Source: Mermis nigrescens (Eukaryota > Nematoda > Enoplea > Mermithida > Mermithidae). From it: DNA of 64,000 nucleotides. Within the stretch, counting starts at the first letter, position 1. Each line of letters starts with the position of its first letter. Made by a program: the position numbers and the translations under genes. A model generated the notes under the pieces. It saw only the letters and a list, made by a program, of their open reading frames with translations, was not told where the DNA came from and searched no databases. Positions 12,301 through 23,033 of this stretch are shown one piece after another. The stretch spans positions 2,621,893-2,685,892 of the forward strand of contig JAVLUZ010000223.1 in NCBI GenBank assembly GCA_036768485.1. The letters run 5' to 3'.

Positions 12301-15300
12301 AATTTCACTTCAGTGCACACCTGGACATTAACCAATTTCTGTCAGAAGTTGAACAGAGAGAAGAGATCTTTTGTTCAGTAGAACCTAAAATTTCACTTTT
12401 AGACCCAAAAAATGATTTATTAAGCAGTGCGATCACTTTTTGAACCAGCATAGGTACATGATTTGGGGGAAATTGATGGATTGAGGGAAGGTTTCAGCCA
12501 CCCCCCTAGAAAACTTTTCACCAGCCCCTCAGAAATTGTTTCACCCCCAGAATCGGCAATTTTTCAAGTTTCCGAAATTTTCTGAAACATTCGTAGAAAA
12601 AGTGCTTTTAAAACGTTTTTAGCTATCTGTTTGCTCGAACATGTCGAATTGTGGGCGCTTCGCGCCATATACTCATATTTTGACCTATATACTCGTACTG
12701 TTCAATGTTCGACTTACGATGTTTCTCACGCGTATTCATTTTGGACCCAAAATAGTACTTTAAAATTTCACCCTCCCCCAGAATTCCCATGCTGTGCATA
12801 TATGGACTATACTATACACGATCTTGGGGAGTTCGAGGAGGACGCTTTTCAAAATTCCTTGCAGGCGATAGGTACCTTCCCGGTGTGCACTATGCCCAAA
12901 GATTTGAGCCAAAGTATGCTTTTCGAAATTCGCCGTAGTTTATTTTTCGAAAACATGAAAGACTTATGTAGGCGCACAATAAGTAGAAGCTGCGCCAAGG
13001 ACTTATTCCTTTCAAAAATCAAAAGGCTACACTATTAACGAATGAAAAACTAGGTGTGCTTCTTATACATAGTCTTTAAAGCATCGGCACTTGATGTATA
13101 GTTTTACTAGACGCTAAAGTTCAGGAAAAGGTATTCAAATGGGTCGCTAGCGCCATTGCCAAAAATTTGTAACTTTTCAATGAAAATCTGCTCTATATCC
13201 AATCCACAGAAGTTAAACTGATTTTCAATAATTTTTCCTCATTCTAGTATTCTTCCTTTCTCTCTTAATCGTACTTAAATAGCACAACGTATATGTATGC
13301 ACTAGCAGAAGTCTTACAAAACCATAAGTAAGACGCAGACATGTAACAGGGGGACGAGGGACCCCCCCACCAAAAGTTGGTTGTCCCCAATTTTCGCCCC
13401 CTCCGATTTTTGGAGAGAATTCATTTTTTGGTCGTTTCTAAGTTTTTGTTGGTCAAAAATTGGAGGTCATATACCCCCTAAAAATAGCCGAGGACCCCCT
13501 ATCAAAATTTCGTGCTGTTGCACGTATGGTAAGACGTCTGAACGCTCATAACTTACATGTCAGCGAGACCGGCTGCAACAGCCGCCGCGCTTCCGCCAGA
13601 GCTTCCACCAGCCAAATACCAATCTTTGCACAGCAGTCTCTGCAAGTTATCTTTATTGCGCCATAACTTAAGCGTCCATGGATTTTTAACCGGGCCGAAT
13701 ATACTTTCCGTACTGCTTGCGCTAAGAACAATTGTTTCGTGCATGCACATTCGTTAGACATGAAGAATGAACAAAATGAATAAGTTTATTGAATGAATTA
13801 TGTAAATATTGAAAGTGAATATGTGATTTTTCTTAGATCCTATGATGTTCCACGGAAAAAATGAAGAAGAAAAATTAATCGTTAATATTTACTAGAGATG
13901 TGCCGGGCCGCCTTTTTAACCGGGACCAGAGCCCAGGCCCCAGCGCCGTAGCCGGGACCTGTACAACTATATACACTATATATACTTAAAAGGGCATACC
14001 ATGCAGTCATTTTCAATACTGCGGGAGATTGTATATATATAGCTTTGATAAATCAATGACAAGTAAATAAATAGGATTAAAAGACAAACAAAAGAATATA
14101 ATAATTAATGAATATCGCTACAGATAATCTAAAACGACTTTAATTATAAGATTTAAAGGCACGCTGAAAATACAATTTAAACCGATTTTAATTATAAAAC
14201 TAAAAAATGGGGCGCTTCACTGCCTCATTTGTTAGAGCAATCTTTTTTGGAAACGGGTCGCTTCGCTTCGCTTCGCTCCCCATTTGCAAAAAAAGATGGA
14301 TAAAATTGATGACCAATACGCCGAAAATTGTCTATAAAATTCATATGTGTCTCATTTGCAGGCATGTATCTCTGGAGGGGAATGTGGGGAGGGGGGGGTT
14401 CGAACAACCCAAAATTCAGAAAAATCGACAAAATAGGACTTTTTAAGCGTTACATATTTTGTGCTATTTTTGGCCTTTTGAGCTCAGTCCCCTAAAATTA
14501 GTGTTGGTCCCCCCAAAATAGGACGGCCAGCTACGTGCCTGGTGATTTGTCACTGCCGTCATATAATTCCTATTTATTCCTTTTAAATTTTACTGCTTTC
14601 TCTTCACTCACTCTGTAATATCCATTGTTTGTCCATTGATGTCAAAATATCATTAATAAGCTAAGGTTGCCTCTCGCTCAACAAATCAAATTTGTTGTAC
14701 AACACCATATTCACCATTTTACATTTCAGCTGAGTAGATTTCTTTGATCACTTTACAACGACTGATTTTATCTTGCTTACTTGATAATGTTTCTTGCTTC
14801 CTTTTTCTGCCCGTACGACAATTAGAGGGCATTGCAACCTGAGCACAGAAGTTTGTCCCTATTGTAAAGAAATGCCAAAAGTTTCATGCAAAATTAGCCG
14901 ATAGAAGCAGAAATATTTGAATTTGTATTAGCATTTTCGAAATACGCGCGTCTGCTGCTTTCGGTTGGTTTACATCAAATTGCACGCACGCTAATTTATA
15001 CCATCAAAATTAGTATTCATAATTTGATATTTTGGCTTGCTGCGAGCTCGCTCGTAATATTTGATCATGTGTAATGGAGCCCTTCGTAATTTCCGGATAA
15101 CCCGTCCCCTATGTGCTTCATGGTGCTAGATCGTGCACTTTGATTACTAAATTCAGAATCAGAGGTCCAAGAAACCGCCGTTGCCAAATTCTGGAAGTAA
15201 CACCCAAGCTGTGCTTCTGCAAAAAAAGACAAAAAGCCTAAATTTTACGCTATGGATAGGGTATATTTGGGCTCCTTTATCTCGAAAACCAATCCGTGAA

Positions 15301-18300
15301 TTTTCTTCAAATTCTACAAAAATGTAGTTGTAAAACACGTTTTTCTTACGATTTTTCGCCAGTTTGCACTGCAGTGTAAAGTAATTCACACCAGTCGATG
15401 GCGCATTAAAAGTTGGTCTAAGGTGGCGTAACAAATTTGCCCCACGGCAATTACATAAGTCGCAAGAGCCGCCAAAATTTTTTATAGTAATCCGTTGCTT
15501 CCGGGTTTCAGGAGCCAGATCAAGCCATTTTGATCGAAAATTCGAAATCAGGGGGCCGGTATCACATATTTAGTAATTAAGAGTTTAATCAATTAAGGGT
15601 TTATTTATTAATTAAAAACAATTAATTAATTCAACGTGCGTGTGCTGACTATTCAGGACGCCTAACTACTAAGTAACAGACCGTTTCGTAACGTGCAATT
15701 TATTCCGACTTCCTAATATGAACGCCAATGAACACAAAACACAGATTTAAATGAACTACATGGCGTCCTTTTATGCGAATTAAGGAAGCAAACATTATTA
15801 CGACAGTTATTCAAATATAATACGGTACCTGAACGTAAATAAAACTAGCACACAATGAACATCGTTTTGCATGCCTAGTATTAATAAAGAAATAGTTCCC
15901 GTTAGATTAGTGGTGAGTTAATTAATTGTTTAATTAATCGATTACAAGTTTAATTAATTGAGAAATCATTAATCAGTTAATTAAGATTGATTAATTAGTT
16001 AATTAATTAATAGTTGATTGACTAAGAGTTATTGATTATAGTTAATTTTTGATTATTTAGAACTCTAAGTAATTCGGGGTTAATTGATTAATTAAGAACA
16101 ATTAATTAACGATTAAATTAATCAATTAAGACTTAATTATTAAGAGATCGATTAATAGCGAGTTAATGAATTATTTAGATTAATTAATTAACAATAAATA
16201 AAGAGTTCATTTACTAAAACAAAAACTTTTTAAATTTTGATTAACTGATTGAGAGTCATAATAAGGATTTTCAGATTTTGATAATCAAAACATAAAAACT
16301 TGATTTAAGACTGATTTCAAAAAACATTTAAAATTGATTAAAACTAATTAAAACTTATAAAATCTGAAAACTATTCAATTAAAACTTATTAAAATTAATT
16401 TTTCAAATCTGACAACTGAAAGTTAATTAACAAAAATTTAGTTTATTAAAACTAAAACTTAAAAACTAATCAAAACTAGTTTAAATGAATCAATTAGCAT
16501 TAATTAATTAATTAAGAGTCCGAGTCTGAATTCTACCCATTTGTACTGCTGCTATCCGTCTTCATATAGCCAAATAGTACATTTTTCAGCCCGGACACTT
16601 AACATTTTAAGGTGCCTTAAAGTGTCCAGCCGGACACTTTAAGGTACGACATCGGAACACCCATTTAGTCAAAATATGAGAATCAATCGATTAGACAGTA
16701 AAAAATTTTTTCCACACACACACACACACACACACAAATAGACAACTCGAAATTAATATAATAGATTTAAAGGCACGCTGTTGTTTTAAATAATATAACT
16801 ACATACATAAGTACTTTTCATTAAAATATAAAAAAATTATAGAAGCGAGAATGTTTATACGGACCTACCTAGAGAAGGGAACGCACTTGTCAATAATTAA
16901 ATAAGATAAAAGCTATACATGAAACTAAACCATACATAACATTGTCGAACCACACCGAAATGAAGACAGCATCCCTGCTATTTGGCACGAAGCGCCCAAA
17001 ATTGATGCAAAATTGCATGTGCAACAGCAAACAATTATTTGTGCGGTGTAATAGCTTGCCACAATGAATGTAAATCTCTTGATGAAATATTTTTACAGAT
17101 ACTAGAGGGAATCCTCTGCATTATACAAATATTACGTTGTATGATTCGATAAAAATTCCAATTTTTATTTTAGTTTGATTATTTTTTCGTTTTTATAAGC
17201 CCCGGCGCCGGCGCCAGGGCCTGGCACACCTCTAGTATGTAAATATATAGTTAGTAGTATGCAGCTTTCTCTAAATAAAATTTGACTCTAAAATGATTAT
17301 TTTCAACGAATTCATCATCTTATTAAAATACACAAAATGTCAGAGCTTGGCAATAAAGACACATACTCGGAAATATTATTCATTATGCGTGATTTTGATT
17401 GATAGGTGCATCTTAAAAAGCTTATCTTGAGTAAGAAGGTGAAAGTAGGTACCATAAAAGCGCCAAAATTTAATTACAGAATTAGTACCGACCCCATGCA
17501 AAATTCGTCCATATTCGTCTTCCCAACCATTAGTGCACCATTTCTAACAAGACGATCAACGACAGTAGCCGTATAAGGAGGCACATAATTGCTCAGCATT
17601 TTAGAACCACATGTCGTACGCACGTTCTTTGTACTGTAACAATCTTTCACTGCCACGGTTAAACCGGACAATGAGCCTGGACACAAAAAGATTTCACAGA
17701 GAAACATTTATTCCACTCTTCTTTCATGAAATTTTGCTACGAATGGAATTTAGATAAAAATTTCCCCACACCAATTAAACTTTTCAAATTCCTAACAAAT
17801 CTCAATCATTCTCTCTACATCAAAATTAAAAACACCTTACTTATTGATCTCACATCAAATAGAACAAAGAAACAATCTACAAAAACCATTAATGCGTTTG
17901 CATTTCCGCTGTTTGACATAATTTCGTTAAATTAATAAATATTACGCTGTATAATCCGACAGAAAGAAAAATTTTCAGCTCAATTGTAGTAACTTATGGT
18001 TTTTCATAAGCTCCGGTCCCGGGGTCAACCAAGCCCGGCCCAGGGTATCAATTCATCTATAGTTTAAAATTGTATCCTTTTGAGACGAAAATATTATTCT
18101 AAAAATAAACAAATAAATAAAAGAATAAAAGTTTTAAAAAATTTTAAATTATTTTAAGTATTTTTAAAAATAGATATTTATAAATAATTAATAAAAAATA
18201 TTCTTAGCTATTCGGTCGCTGAAAAAACTTCGATAAGAGTTATTTACGGAGAGCACTAAGGACCAAATAGTCGATGCAAGACATACCAAAGTACCTACCT

Positions 18301-18489
18301 ACCACGTTTAATTGATTTTTAATAACCTTCAAAAGCTTTTAGAGCTTTTGCTTGATTCAACGCCTCAGTGAACGTGCTGGTTATGAACACATTGAGCTCT
18401 TTGAGACGATTGCTTAGTTCAGCGGCTTGTTCTAGCTTGGTAACCAGACTAGGAACGAGAAGCTTGTCGGAAGTAACCGACTTTATCAT
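1207..18489 (-). CDS. QRSL1: glutamyl-tRNA(Gln) amidotransferase subunit A, mitochondrial (nine exons)
   Basis: QRSL1 (GatA) is the amidase subunit of the mitochondrial GatCAB complex, which converts misacylated Glu-tRNA(Gln) to Gln-tRNA(Gln). Joined exons are 18489-18327, 17676-17493, 13721-13557, 12290-12115, 10041-9929, 9264-9069, 8062-7945, 5641-5427 and 1370-1207. They total 1494 nt, 497 aa, the usual family length. The amidase-signature triad is visible: Lys65 in VAVKD, cis-Ser156 in [14 protein letters not shown] and Ser180 in GSDTGGST. The conserved [38 protein letters not shown] and [10 protein letters not shown] stretches follow in family order. The start ATG at 18489 is preceded two codons upstream by an in-frame TAA. 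Seven introns are GT-AG; intron 7 is not (see findings). I see no obvious mitochondrial presequence. No frameshift or stop interrupts the reading frame, so it looks functional. Confidence 0.93.
1744..1986. mobile_element. short inverted-repeat element (MITE)
   Basis: The left end reads CACGAAACCTTGTGCATGAA and the right end carries the inverted copy TTCATGCACAAGGTTTCGTG. The outer ends resemble TAGTCTATTTCA, as in the TA-flanked MITE family at 588-1034. It is about 240 bp and non-coding. The exact outer boundaries are uncertain by a few bases. Confidence 0.6.
3034..3530. repeat. (ATT)n / (ATC)n microsatellite, about 0.5 kb
   Basis: Long runs of TAT/ATT triplets are interspersed with ATC blocks (about 3174-3210, 3350-3400 and 3450-3495) and inverted patches of AATAATAAT. 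It reads as Ile/Met homopolymers on both strands, which is a consequence of the repeat and not a gene. Confidence 0.97.
3608..5227. mobile_element. mariner-like MITE interrupted by a hAT-like element
   Basis: The ends are inverted copies sharing GGGCCATAAAAAACGAATCG: the left starts CAGGGTGGGCCA and the right ends TGGCCCAACCTT. A TA dinucleotide flanks each end (3606-3607 and 5228-5229). Its own length without the inserted 3871-4704 element is about 0.79 kb. No transposase frame is visible. The Tc1/mariner/pogo type is inferred from the TA target duplication. Confidence 0.75.
3871..4704. mobile_element. hAT-like non-autonomous element with GGGGCC arrays
   Basis: The terminal inverted repeat is TAGAGCTGTGCCGGGGCC at both ends, flanked by a perfect 8-bp duplication AATGAAAC (3863-3870 and 4705-4712). 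Subterminal arrays of GGGGCC/GGCCCC lie at each end (about 3882-3957 and 4633-4697). A family G repeat sits inside (about 4085-4330). It is 834 bp with no transposase. An 8-bp target duplication with a TAG/CAG-type start is characteristic of the hAT superfamily. Confidence 0.9.
5427..5641 (-). CDS. QRSL1: QRSL1 exon 8
   Basis: It encodes [20 protein letters not shown] and then [12 protein letters not shown], with FTQPVNMAG before the donor. The acceptor is TGTTTTCAG and the donor GCTG|GTTTGT. The NYE start continues the LLR(K) end of exon 7 exactly as in the family, which fixes the unusual junction of intron 7. Confidence 0.92.
6815..6880. repeat. degenerate (AATC)n simple repeat
   Basis: Consecutive AATCAATCAAATC units. 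A related short patch lies at about 30858-30898. Confidence 0.7.
7588..7792. repeat. repeat family B, about 200 bp
   Basis: Family B copies share this order: CATGTAAGAGGGGG, a CCCACCCAAAGT block, CAGAAAGTTTTTGACCCC, a TTTTTTGGCCGTT block, TTAGCCAAAAATTGGAGGT, TGGCCGGGGACCCCC and a GAGCCGTTACATGTATG-like end. Other copies are at about 7030-7229 (inverted), 8530-8680, 10904-11102, 13341-13529, 23125-23310, 31262-31479 and 33664-33908 (inverted), with one split copy at 42955-42984 plus 45582-45791. It is non-coding and probably a MITE. The family name is mine. Confidence 0.75.
7945..8062 (-). CDS. QRSL1: QRSL1 exon 7
   Basis: The acceptor is TGCTTTAAG. The codons read [18 protein letters not shown] and then [20 protein letters not shown], matching the family block before the NYE motif. 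The next in-frame codons are AAG AAT TAG, so the exon must end at or before the TAG, and no GT donor in phase exists. The end at 7945 assumes a GA donor. Confidence 0.88.
8063..9068. other. QRSL1 intron 6
   Basis: GT-AG intron of about 1 kb. It holds an AT-only palindrome-rich patch of ATTAATTTAATT units (about 8189-8275) and a partial family B repeat (about 8530-8680). The rest is unremarkable. Confidence 0.7.
9069..9264 (-). CDS. QRSL1: QRSL1 exon 6
   Basis: The acceptor ATCTTACCAG precedes [19 protein letters not shown]. The exon continues through [16 protein letters not shown] and [15 protein letters not shown] to the donor TTTG|GTAAAA. This is the amidase linker and second half of the active-site cap region. 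It joins exon 5 after LVVGLPE without a gap. Confidence 0.92.
9265..9928. other. QRSL1 intron 5
   Basis: GT-AG intron of about 0.66 kb. Most of it may be a decayed transposon: an AGAGGCAGATTAGATTGGG start near 9308 and, inverted, a CAGTGGCGGGTCTATGATTT end near 9893, typical of hAT-like termini. Target duplications could not be confirmed. Confidence 0.55.
9929..10041 (-). CDS. QRSL1: QRSL1 exon 5
   Basis: The acceptor TTTTACATAG precedes codons that, with the last base of exon 4, give [15 protein letters not shown] and later [11 protein letters not shown], ending at the donor CAGAG|GTATTC. This matches the LAGPD..D.T region of GatA. Confidence 0.92.
10042..12114. other. QRSL1 intron 4
   Basis: GT-AG intron of about 2.1 kb. 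It carries a hAT-like terminus (inverted CAGAGGTGTAGCAAGGAATT near 10464-10483), a family B repeat (10904-11102) and two family A repeats in opposite orientation (11313-11632 and 11712-12088), the second abutting exon 4. Confidence 0.7.
11313..11632. repeat. repeat family A, about 320-460 bp
   Basis: Family A has one end reading CATGCACAGCATGGGAATTC, then GGGTACGCGTCAAAAA, CGGCGTTTCTGACGATGC, TCTAGAGCATAAAAACA, ATGGCGCGAAGCGCCGAAA, AGCTAAAAACGCTTAAAA, and an end like CCCCAAGATCATGTATGG. Copies in either orientation are at about 11712-12088, 12455-12805, 20735-21126, 21609-21996, 28778-28866 (partial), 29244-29709, 30028-30398, 36822-37165, 42185-42583 and 46103-46493. Open frames inside these copies are chance products. 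Confidence 0.8.
12115..12290 (-). CDS. QRSL1: QRSL1 exon 4 (nucleophile Ser)
   Basis: The acceptor CCGTTTTTAG precedes [20 protein letters not shown], then [20 protein letters not shown] and [18 protein letters not shown], ending at the donor CTCG|GTATAA. It holds the catalytic Ser180 of the amidase-signature family. Confidence 0.94.
12291..13556. other. QRSL1 intron 3
   Basis: GT-AG intron (donor CAT|GTAAGT) of about 1.27 kb with a family A repeat (12455-12805) and a family B repeat (13341-13529). I see nothing recognisable in between, about 12810-13340. Confidence 0.65.
13557..13721 (-). CDS. QRSL1: QRSL1 exon 3 (cis-Ser)
   Basis: The acceptor TTGTTCTTAG precedes [16 protein letters not shown] linker follows, then [20 protein letters not shown] ending at the donor CAT|GTAAGT. 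The linker between NPW and DW is longer than in bacterial GatA, as in animal QRSL1. The region carries the cis-Ser of the catalytic triad. Confidence 0.94.
15570..16515. repeat. TTAATTAAT-rich low-complexity block, about 0.95 kb
   Basis: The block is dominated by degenerate TTAATTAA/ATTGATTAATT units with AAAACTTAT patches after 16200. Many units are self-complementary. There is no coding potential. Confidence 0.85.
16713..16736. repeat. (CA)n microsatellite
   Basis: About 12 CA units in a row. Confidence 0.95.
17493..17676 (-). CDS. QRSL1: QRSL1 exon 2 (catalytic Lys)
   Basis: The acceptor TTTGTGTCCAG precedes [40 protein letters not shown] and [11 protein letters not shown]. Of the possible donors, ATGGG|GTCGGT is chosen because it keeps frame into exon 3 and gives the family spacing DEF.MG.SSTES. 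It contains the catalytic Lys65. Confidence 0.93.
17677..18326. other. QRSL1 intron 1
   Basis: GT-AG intron (donor GAAG|GTTATT) of 650 bp. It has a decayed GC-rich hAT-like end (about 18000-18060) similar to the one at 17188-17234, then AT-rich sequence. Confidence 0.6.
18327..18489 (-). CDS. QRSL1: QRSL1 exon 1 (start)
   Basis: The ATG at 18489 opens [18 protein letters not shown], then [20 protein letters not shown] and EALNQAKA. The AELS...K.LN.FIT pattern is the N-terminal helix block of GatA. An in-frame TAA lies two codons upstream, so this is the first possible ATG in the exon. Confidence 0.85.
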
Positions 18490-21400
18490 TTTTTAAAACA
18501 AACCAATTTTCGGCATAGGCATAAACACATCGATAAATAATTGCTTTCCGCCAGCTGCTAAATGAAAAATATTTGCAAAACAGCGAATATACGATTATAC
18601 TCGCAACAAAAACGAATGTATCTCCTTCATAAAGGAAACATAGAGGCAAAATTTAAATTTATACAAACTGTATTTATAAAATAAATCGAGCAATAAACAT
18701 CGCGTGCAACATCTGTTCAAGTGCAATACTATCGAAAAATGAGAATACTATAGCCCTGAACCGAATTTAGCTGAAGGTAAATAAAAGAATCGTAGAGCAT
18801 AAATTTTTTTCGATTTCATGCGACAACTGAATTATTGAAAGAAAATTAATTTATTACTTAGTCAGTTGACTGGTATACAGTTAAGAACCGTCACATAAAA
18901 AGTTTAGCAGATGTCTAGTTTTTGAGCAGGACCTTTAAATGCTCTTACATAAGAAATAAATAATTTTACATAAAATTCTAGATTCAAAAATTAAGCAATA
19001 TTCACTGCAAATACATGTTGAAATTTGTCCAAGTAATCGAAAAAATTAGTTTGTGATAAATTTTGACTGCTAATTTTTCAGTCAAAACAGCCATTGAAGC
19101 ATCTTTACACTATTGTTTAATATTTTTAGCTTCGGAATAGTCAGTTTTATTGTTTGTTTGAGTTCAGTTCTGCAAGTTTTTTCATGTTACACTTTGATTG
19201 CTTTTGTTTCCAATGAAAGTTGGGTTTACAAAAAATGCATCGCATCAAACAGATTCTGAAAATCAGAAACCACCATTTAAACTACTGTAGACAATGCTTT
19301 TTCTACTGAATGATATAAATCGCATAGCTCTAAGTTAAACAGCAAAAGTTGTAATGAGAAGCTTATGTACCCTTTTAGGGGCTAGTTAACAACTTTTTCG
19401 TTATAACTTACTGAAAAAGTGATGTTTAAAAAGTGTAAAGCAAAAACTGAATAACAAAGGTAACACAATGGAGCTTTGCAATTTTGTTGCTCTATATTTG
19501 TGCTTTTAGAAAACATATACAGTTTTGCAATATAATTAATGCAGCTAAAGCTAATAATAAAACATTTTGATTGATTTCATGTATTAATACAAGAATAACG
19601 ACACCAAAGTTACTCAAGCAGCATACATAAATTCCAAGAGAAACTAAACATCTTATTTGACAGTTCGTCCGCAATCGATTCGAATGTTTAACAGCTAATA
19701 TATATAGTAAGAAAGAAGTCATCAATACGAGAAAGAAGCGAGAAAGAAGAAAGAAAATATAGAGAAAAAATAAATTGATAAATAAAAAAATACTAAATAA
19801 AAGGAGGAAAAAAGAAAGACAGAGATATAAGTGCAGCATGCTATTAGTAAGAAACAAAAAGGACGCGTGAAATAGCACAAGTGTACCTAAGAAATTACAT
19901 TTTGAGAGATTACGTGTTCTGTGAGGCGCAAGTCTGAATGAAGCTAAAAAATTAGGCAGGATTATATACAGAAAACTTACCAAAAACGTAAAAAATCATA
20001 TAAACAGACGAGGTCATCAGAGAGGAACTAGATTGCTACAGTTACGTGTCTTTAATCCTCTAACTGTCGCTGCAACCTAGCGGCACCTGTCTAGACGGCT
20101 AGACTGCCTCTCATTAGAAAAAAATTAAATAAATAATTAAACCAATAAATAAATAAACGAATTAAAATTATAGATACTATAAATATTATGATAATAATAA
20201 TATTAATATTATTAATAAAAAGAATATTCATAAAAAATATATAAATAATAAAATAAATGAATAAATGCAAAAAAATTAAATCATTGTAAACCTACACGTG
20301 AACACGCGAGGTATGACAAGACAATAAGAAAAACAATCAAGAAAGCACAAAAACTCAATTTTGGGCTGCTTTGAGTCTGAACAAAGAAACTCACACTCAT
20401 ACAAAAAAGTGCTCTTTCGAGCGAGAAACTATTGTAAGATCAAAGTACAGCATTAGAGTACTAGAAGAATTCAAAAAATTTTATTCGACACTACTAACTT
20501 GATATGTTACGAAATAAGTACGATAGAAATACTTACACAAAATAGAAAAATGAACACCGCTGCTGCTCGGAATGAGATAACAGAAGATTAAAGCCTTGTA
20601 ATCGTACAACGTAAATTGATTTACAAAGCAATGACAAGATTATCGCAGTAATATCACAATGACAATGCTTCCGCCTACATACATCCTGATCGCGTTGGAG
20701 CAAAGGACTCAACAGCGATATACATACATAATCTGTGGGTGGGGGTTTTCACCCCCTAGAAAATTTTCAACCCTCTCCTAGAAATTTTTTCATCCCCAGA
20801 ATTCGCGATTTTTCGAAAGTTACAAAAATTTCCTGAAAATTCGTAGAAAAGGCACTTTTCTAAGCGTTTTTTAGCTATGTATTTGCTCGGTGTCAAATTT
20901 TTGGCGCTTCGCGCCATATACTCATGTTTTAACTATGTTTTGTTCAATTTGTTCGACTTTATTGATTTTTTTCTTATAATTTGTCATGTTTTTATGCTCT
21001 AGAAAGATAGAGCATCGTCAGAAACGCCGAAAAACTATGTTTTTGACGCGTACCTACCATTTTTGGGCCCAAAAAGGAAGACACTTCAAAATTCCCCCTC
21101 CCCAAATCCCCATGCTGTGCATGTCAGATACATATTTCTTAAAAATTTTAGAAATCTTTCTCAAAATTTTTAGACAATCATTGGAATTTTAATATAAAAA
21201 TTAGATATAATCATTTTATTTACGAGCGAATGCAATACCAAGCTTTTGATTAAATATTAAGGATTGCCGTATTCCCGATAAAATTGAAAAAAATGTTATA
21301 AAAATACACCTCTCAATAGAAAATCTGGAGCGAGAAATCTTCGAAAAGTAAGATGATCGCACATTGAGTAAGGAAAGAAATTCAGCGATATATTCGACTT

Positions 21401-22647
21401 ATGTTCTGAAAACGCAGTAAAGAATGCTTACATTTTCAAGTCAAAATACCGCAACTCAAAAAGCCATTATAACATGCTTCTACGCTGGCTGTAACACCGA
21501 GTTTTCTAAAAAAATTATCAAATTTTGATCATCTTAAATTAACATTAATACCTTATTCCGAAAAACGGCAAAAAACGATCCATTAGGCTATATTTGAATC
21601 AGGCATGACCAGACATGCACAGCATGGGAATTCTGGGGGGAGGGGGGTTGAAATCCTAAAGTAGGCTTACTAATGGTGGGTACGCGTCAAAAATTTTGGC
21701 GTTTCTGACGATGCTATATCTTTCTAAAGCATAAAAACATGAAAAAATTCGGAAAAAATCGAAAAAAGTCGAATAAATTGAACAATACACAGATCAAAAC
21801 ACGAATATATGGCACAAAGCGCCGAAAATTTGGCACTTTTGGGCAAATAGATAGCTAAAAACACTTAAAAAGGCACTTTTTATACCGATTTTCAGGATAG
21901 TTCTGGAAAATTTTGAAAAATCGTCAATTCTTGGGAATGAAAAAATGTTTCTGCGGTTGAAAAGATTCAAACCCCCCAAGATAATGCATGGGCATGACAA
22001 TGCCTTAGCTAGCAGAGATTGATGTGCCCTCACTCACTAAGTGCAAATGTGAATGTTTAGGTTGTGAGCAGACATGCACGTAAGGAGTTTGAAGGTTTCT
22101 AGACCCCAGAATAGAAAAGGGGAAATTTTCTGAGAATAATGGGACAAAATGAAGGCTAAAAACTGGTAAACATAAAAAAATTTTCTCTAAACGTGCTTAA
22201 AATTAACCAGAAACTGTAGGACAACATAGTTTTAGCGCTATGTATTTTACCATTTGTACCAGTTTTTGACGTCATTGTGGCTCAAAAAAGCACAATATTT
22301 GACTTCCAGACCGGTTGACCTCCCAGACTGGCCAAACTGTGCATTTGATCTATAGTTATGAACATAGATGCAAAGCAAGACCGATCTAAGGGGTCAGCTG
22401 GTCTGGGGAGGGTCAAAATTTTGCCTTTTTTTGGTCAATTGGTATGACCGCTAAGATAGCGTTAAAACTACGAGCCTTTTTACACAGTTTCTGGTCAATT
22501 CGAAGCACCTTTGAAGAAAATCTTCAATTTTTATTCATTTTTAGCTTTCATCTTGTCTCATTTTCCTCGAAAAAATTCCCATTCTTCATTCTGGGAGGGG
22601 TGGCTAGACCCCCCTCCCCCGTGCATGATCGGTCGTGATGTGAGAGC
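18490..22647. other. intergenic region between QRSL1 and DYNC2I2
   Basis: About 4.2 kb with no supported gene. It contains AT-rich unique-looking sequence, a purine-rich stretch (about 19725-19830), an AATAAT-rich patch (about 20110-20280) and two family A repeats (20735-21126 and 21609-21996). A repeat-like segment at about 22070-22345 has a related copy at about 35150-35420. The QRSL1 promoter should lie just above 18489, but no motif stands out. Confidence 0.6.
22530..22535 (-). promoter_or_regulatory. candidate poly(A) signal for DYNC2I2
   Basis: AATAAA on the minus strand, about 113 bases past the DYNC2I2 stop codon. Confidence 0.4.
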
Positions 22648-23033
22648 TTAAGGATGATCAGCATGCATAACGTTGAATACGTATATGGTAGAACGCGAAT
22701 CGCCCACTGCCAGCCAACCGCGTCCATCTTCGACATATTTATTTGATGCTAATGAAGTCAGTTGAGGTGAGCAAGGTTCGTTTGATTGGTCAGAAACGGT
22801 ATAAGGGTACTTGCTTTGCGGCTGATCACACCGTTTTGAAAAATCCGGTCTTCTATCAACAAAATCAGCGCAACTATAAACGACCGCGGAGCTTATTTCC
22901 ATAATACCATCGTCGTTTATGCTTTGTGACGAAATTTTGACCAAAATTAAATTTCCATCAGCGCATGCGCAGACAAGCCGATCGGGCTGATCAGGCGACC
23001 ATTCCAAGCTGTTTATACAGCCATGGCCTAAAT
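22648..23033 (-). CDS. DYNC2I2: DYNC2I2 exon 5 (last two blades, stop)
   Basis: The acceptor TTGTCAATTCAG precedes LGHGCINSLEWSPDQPDRL. A long inter-blade insert follows, then WLAVGDSRSTIYVFNV, ending with TAA at 22648-22650. The C-terminal tail after the last blade is only a few residues, shorter than in vertebrates. Confidence 0.9.

Larger units (their letters stand above)
13722..17492. other. QRSL1 intron 2, AT-rich with transposon remnants
   Basis: GT-AG intron of about 3.8 kb. It has a TAGAGATGTGCCGGGCCG terminus (13892-13965) and an oppositely oriented GGCCTGGCACACCTCTA terminus (about 17188-17234). These resemble hAT-like ends, but their flanks do not match, so they may belong to different copies. 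It also holds the TTAATTAA-rich block (15570-16515), an inverted repeat of CCGGACACTTTAAGG (about 16592-16647) and a (CA)n run. Confidence 0.6.

Noticed and set aside
13546..13761. Alternative minus-strand frame over QRSL1 exon 3
   Set aside because: The neighbouring frame contains [14 protein letters not shown] and joins the other exons in phase, so this one is a shadow.
19492..19983. 163-codon very hydrophobic minus-strand frame
   Set aside because: It reads a purine-rich, A-rich plus strand, so Leu/Phe/Ile codons are a composition effect. No family motif, splice context or conserved pattern was seen.
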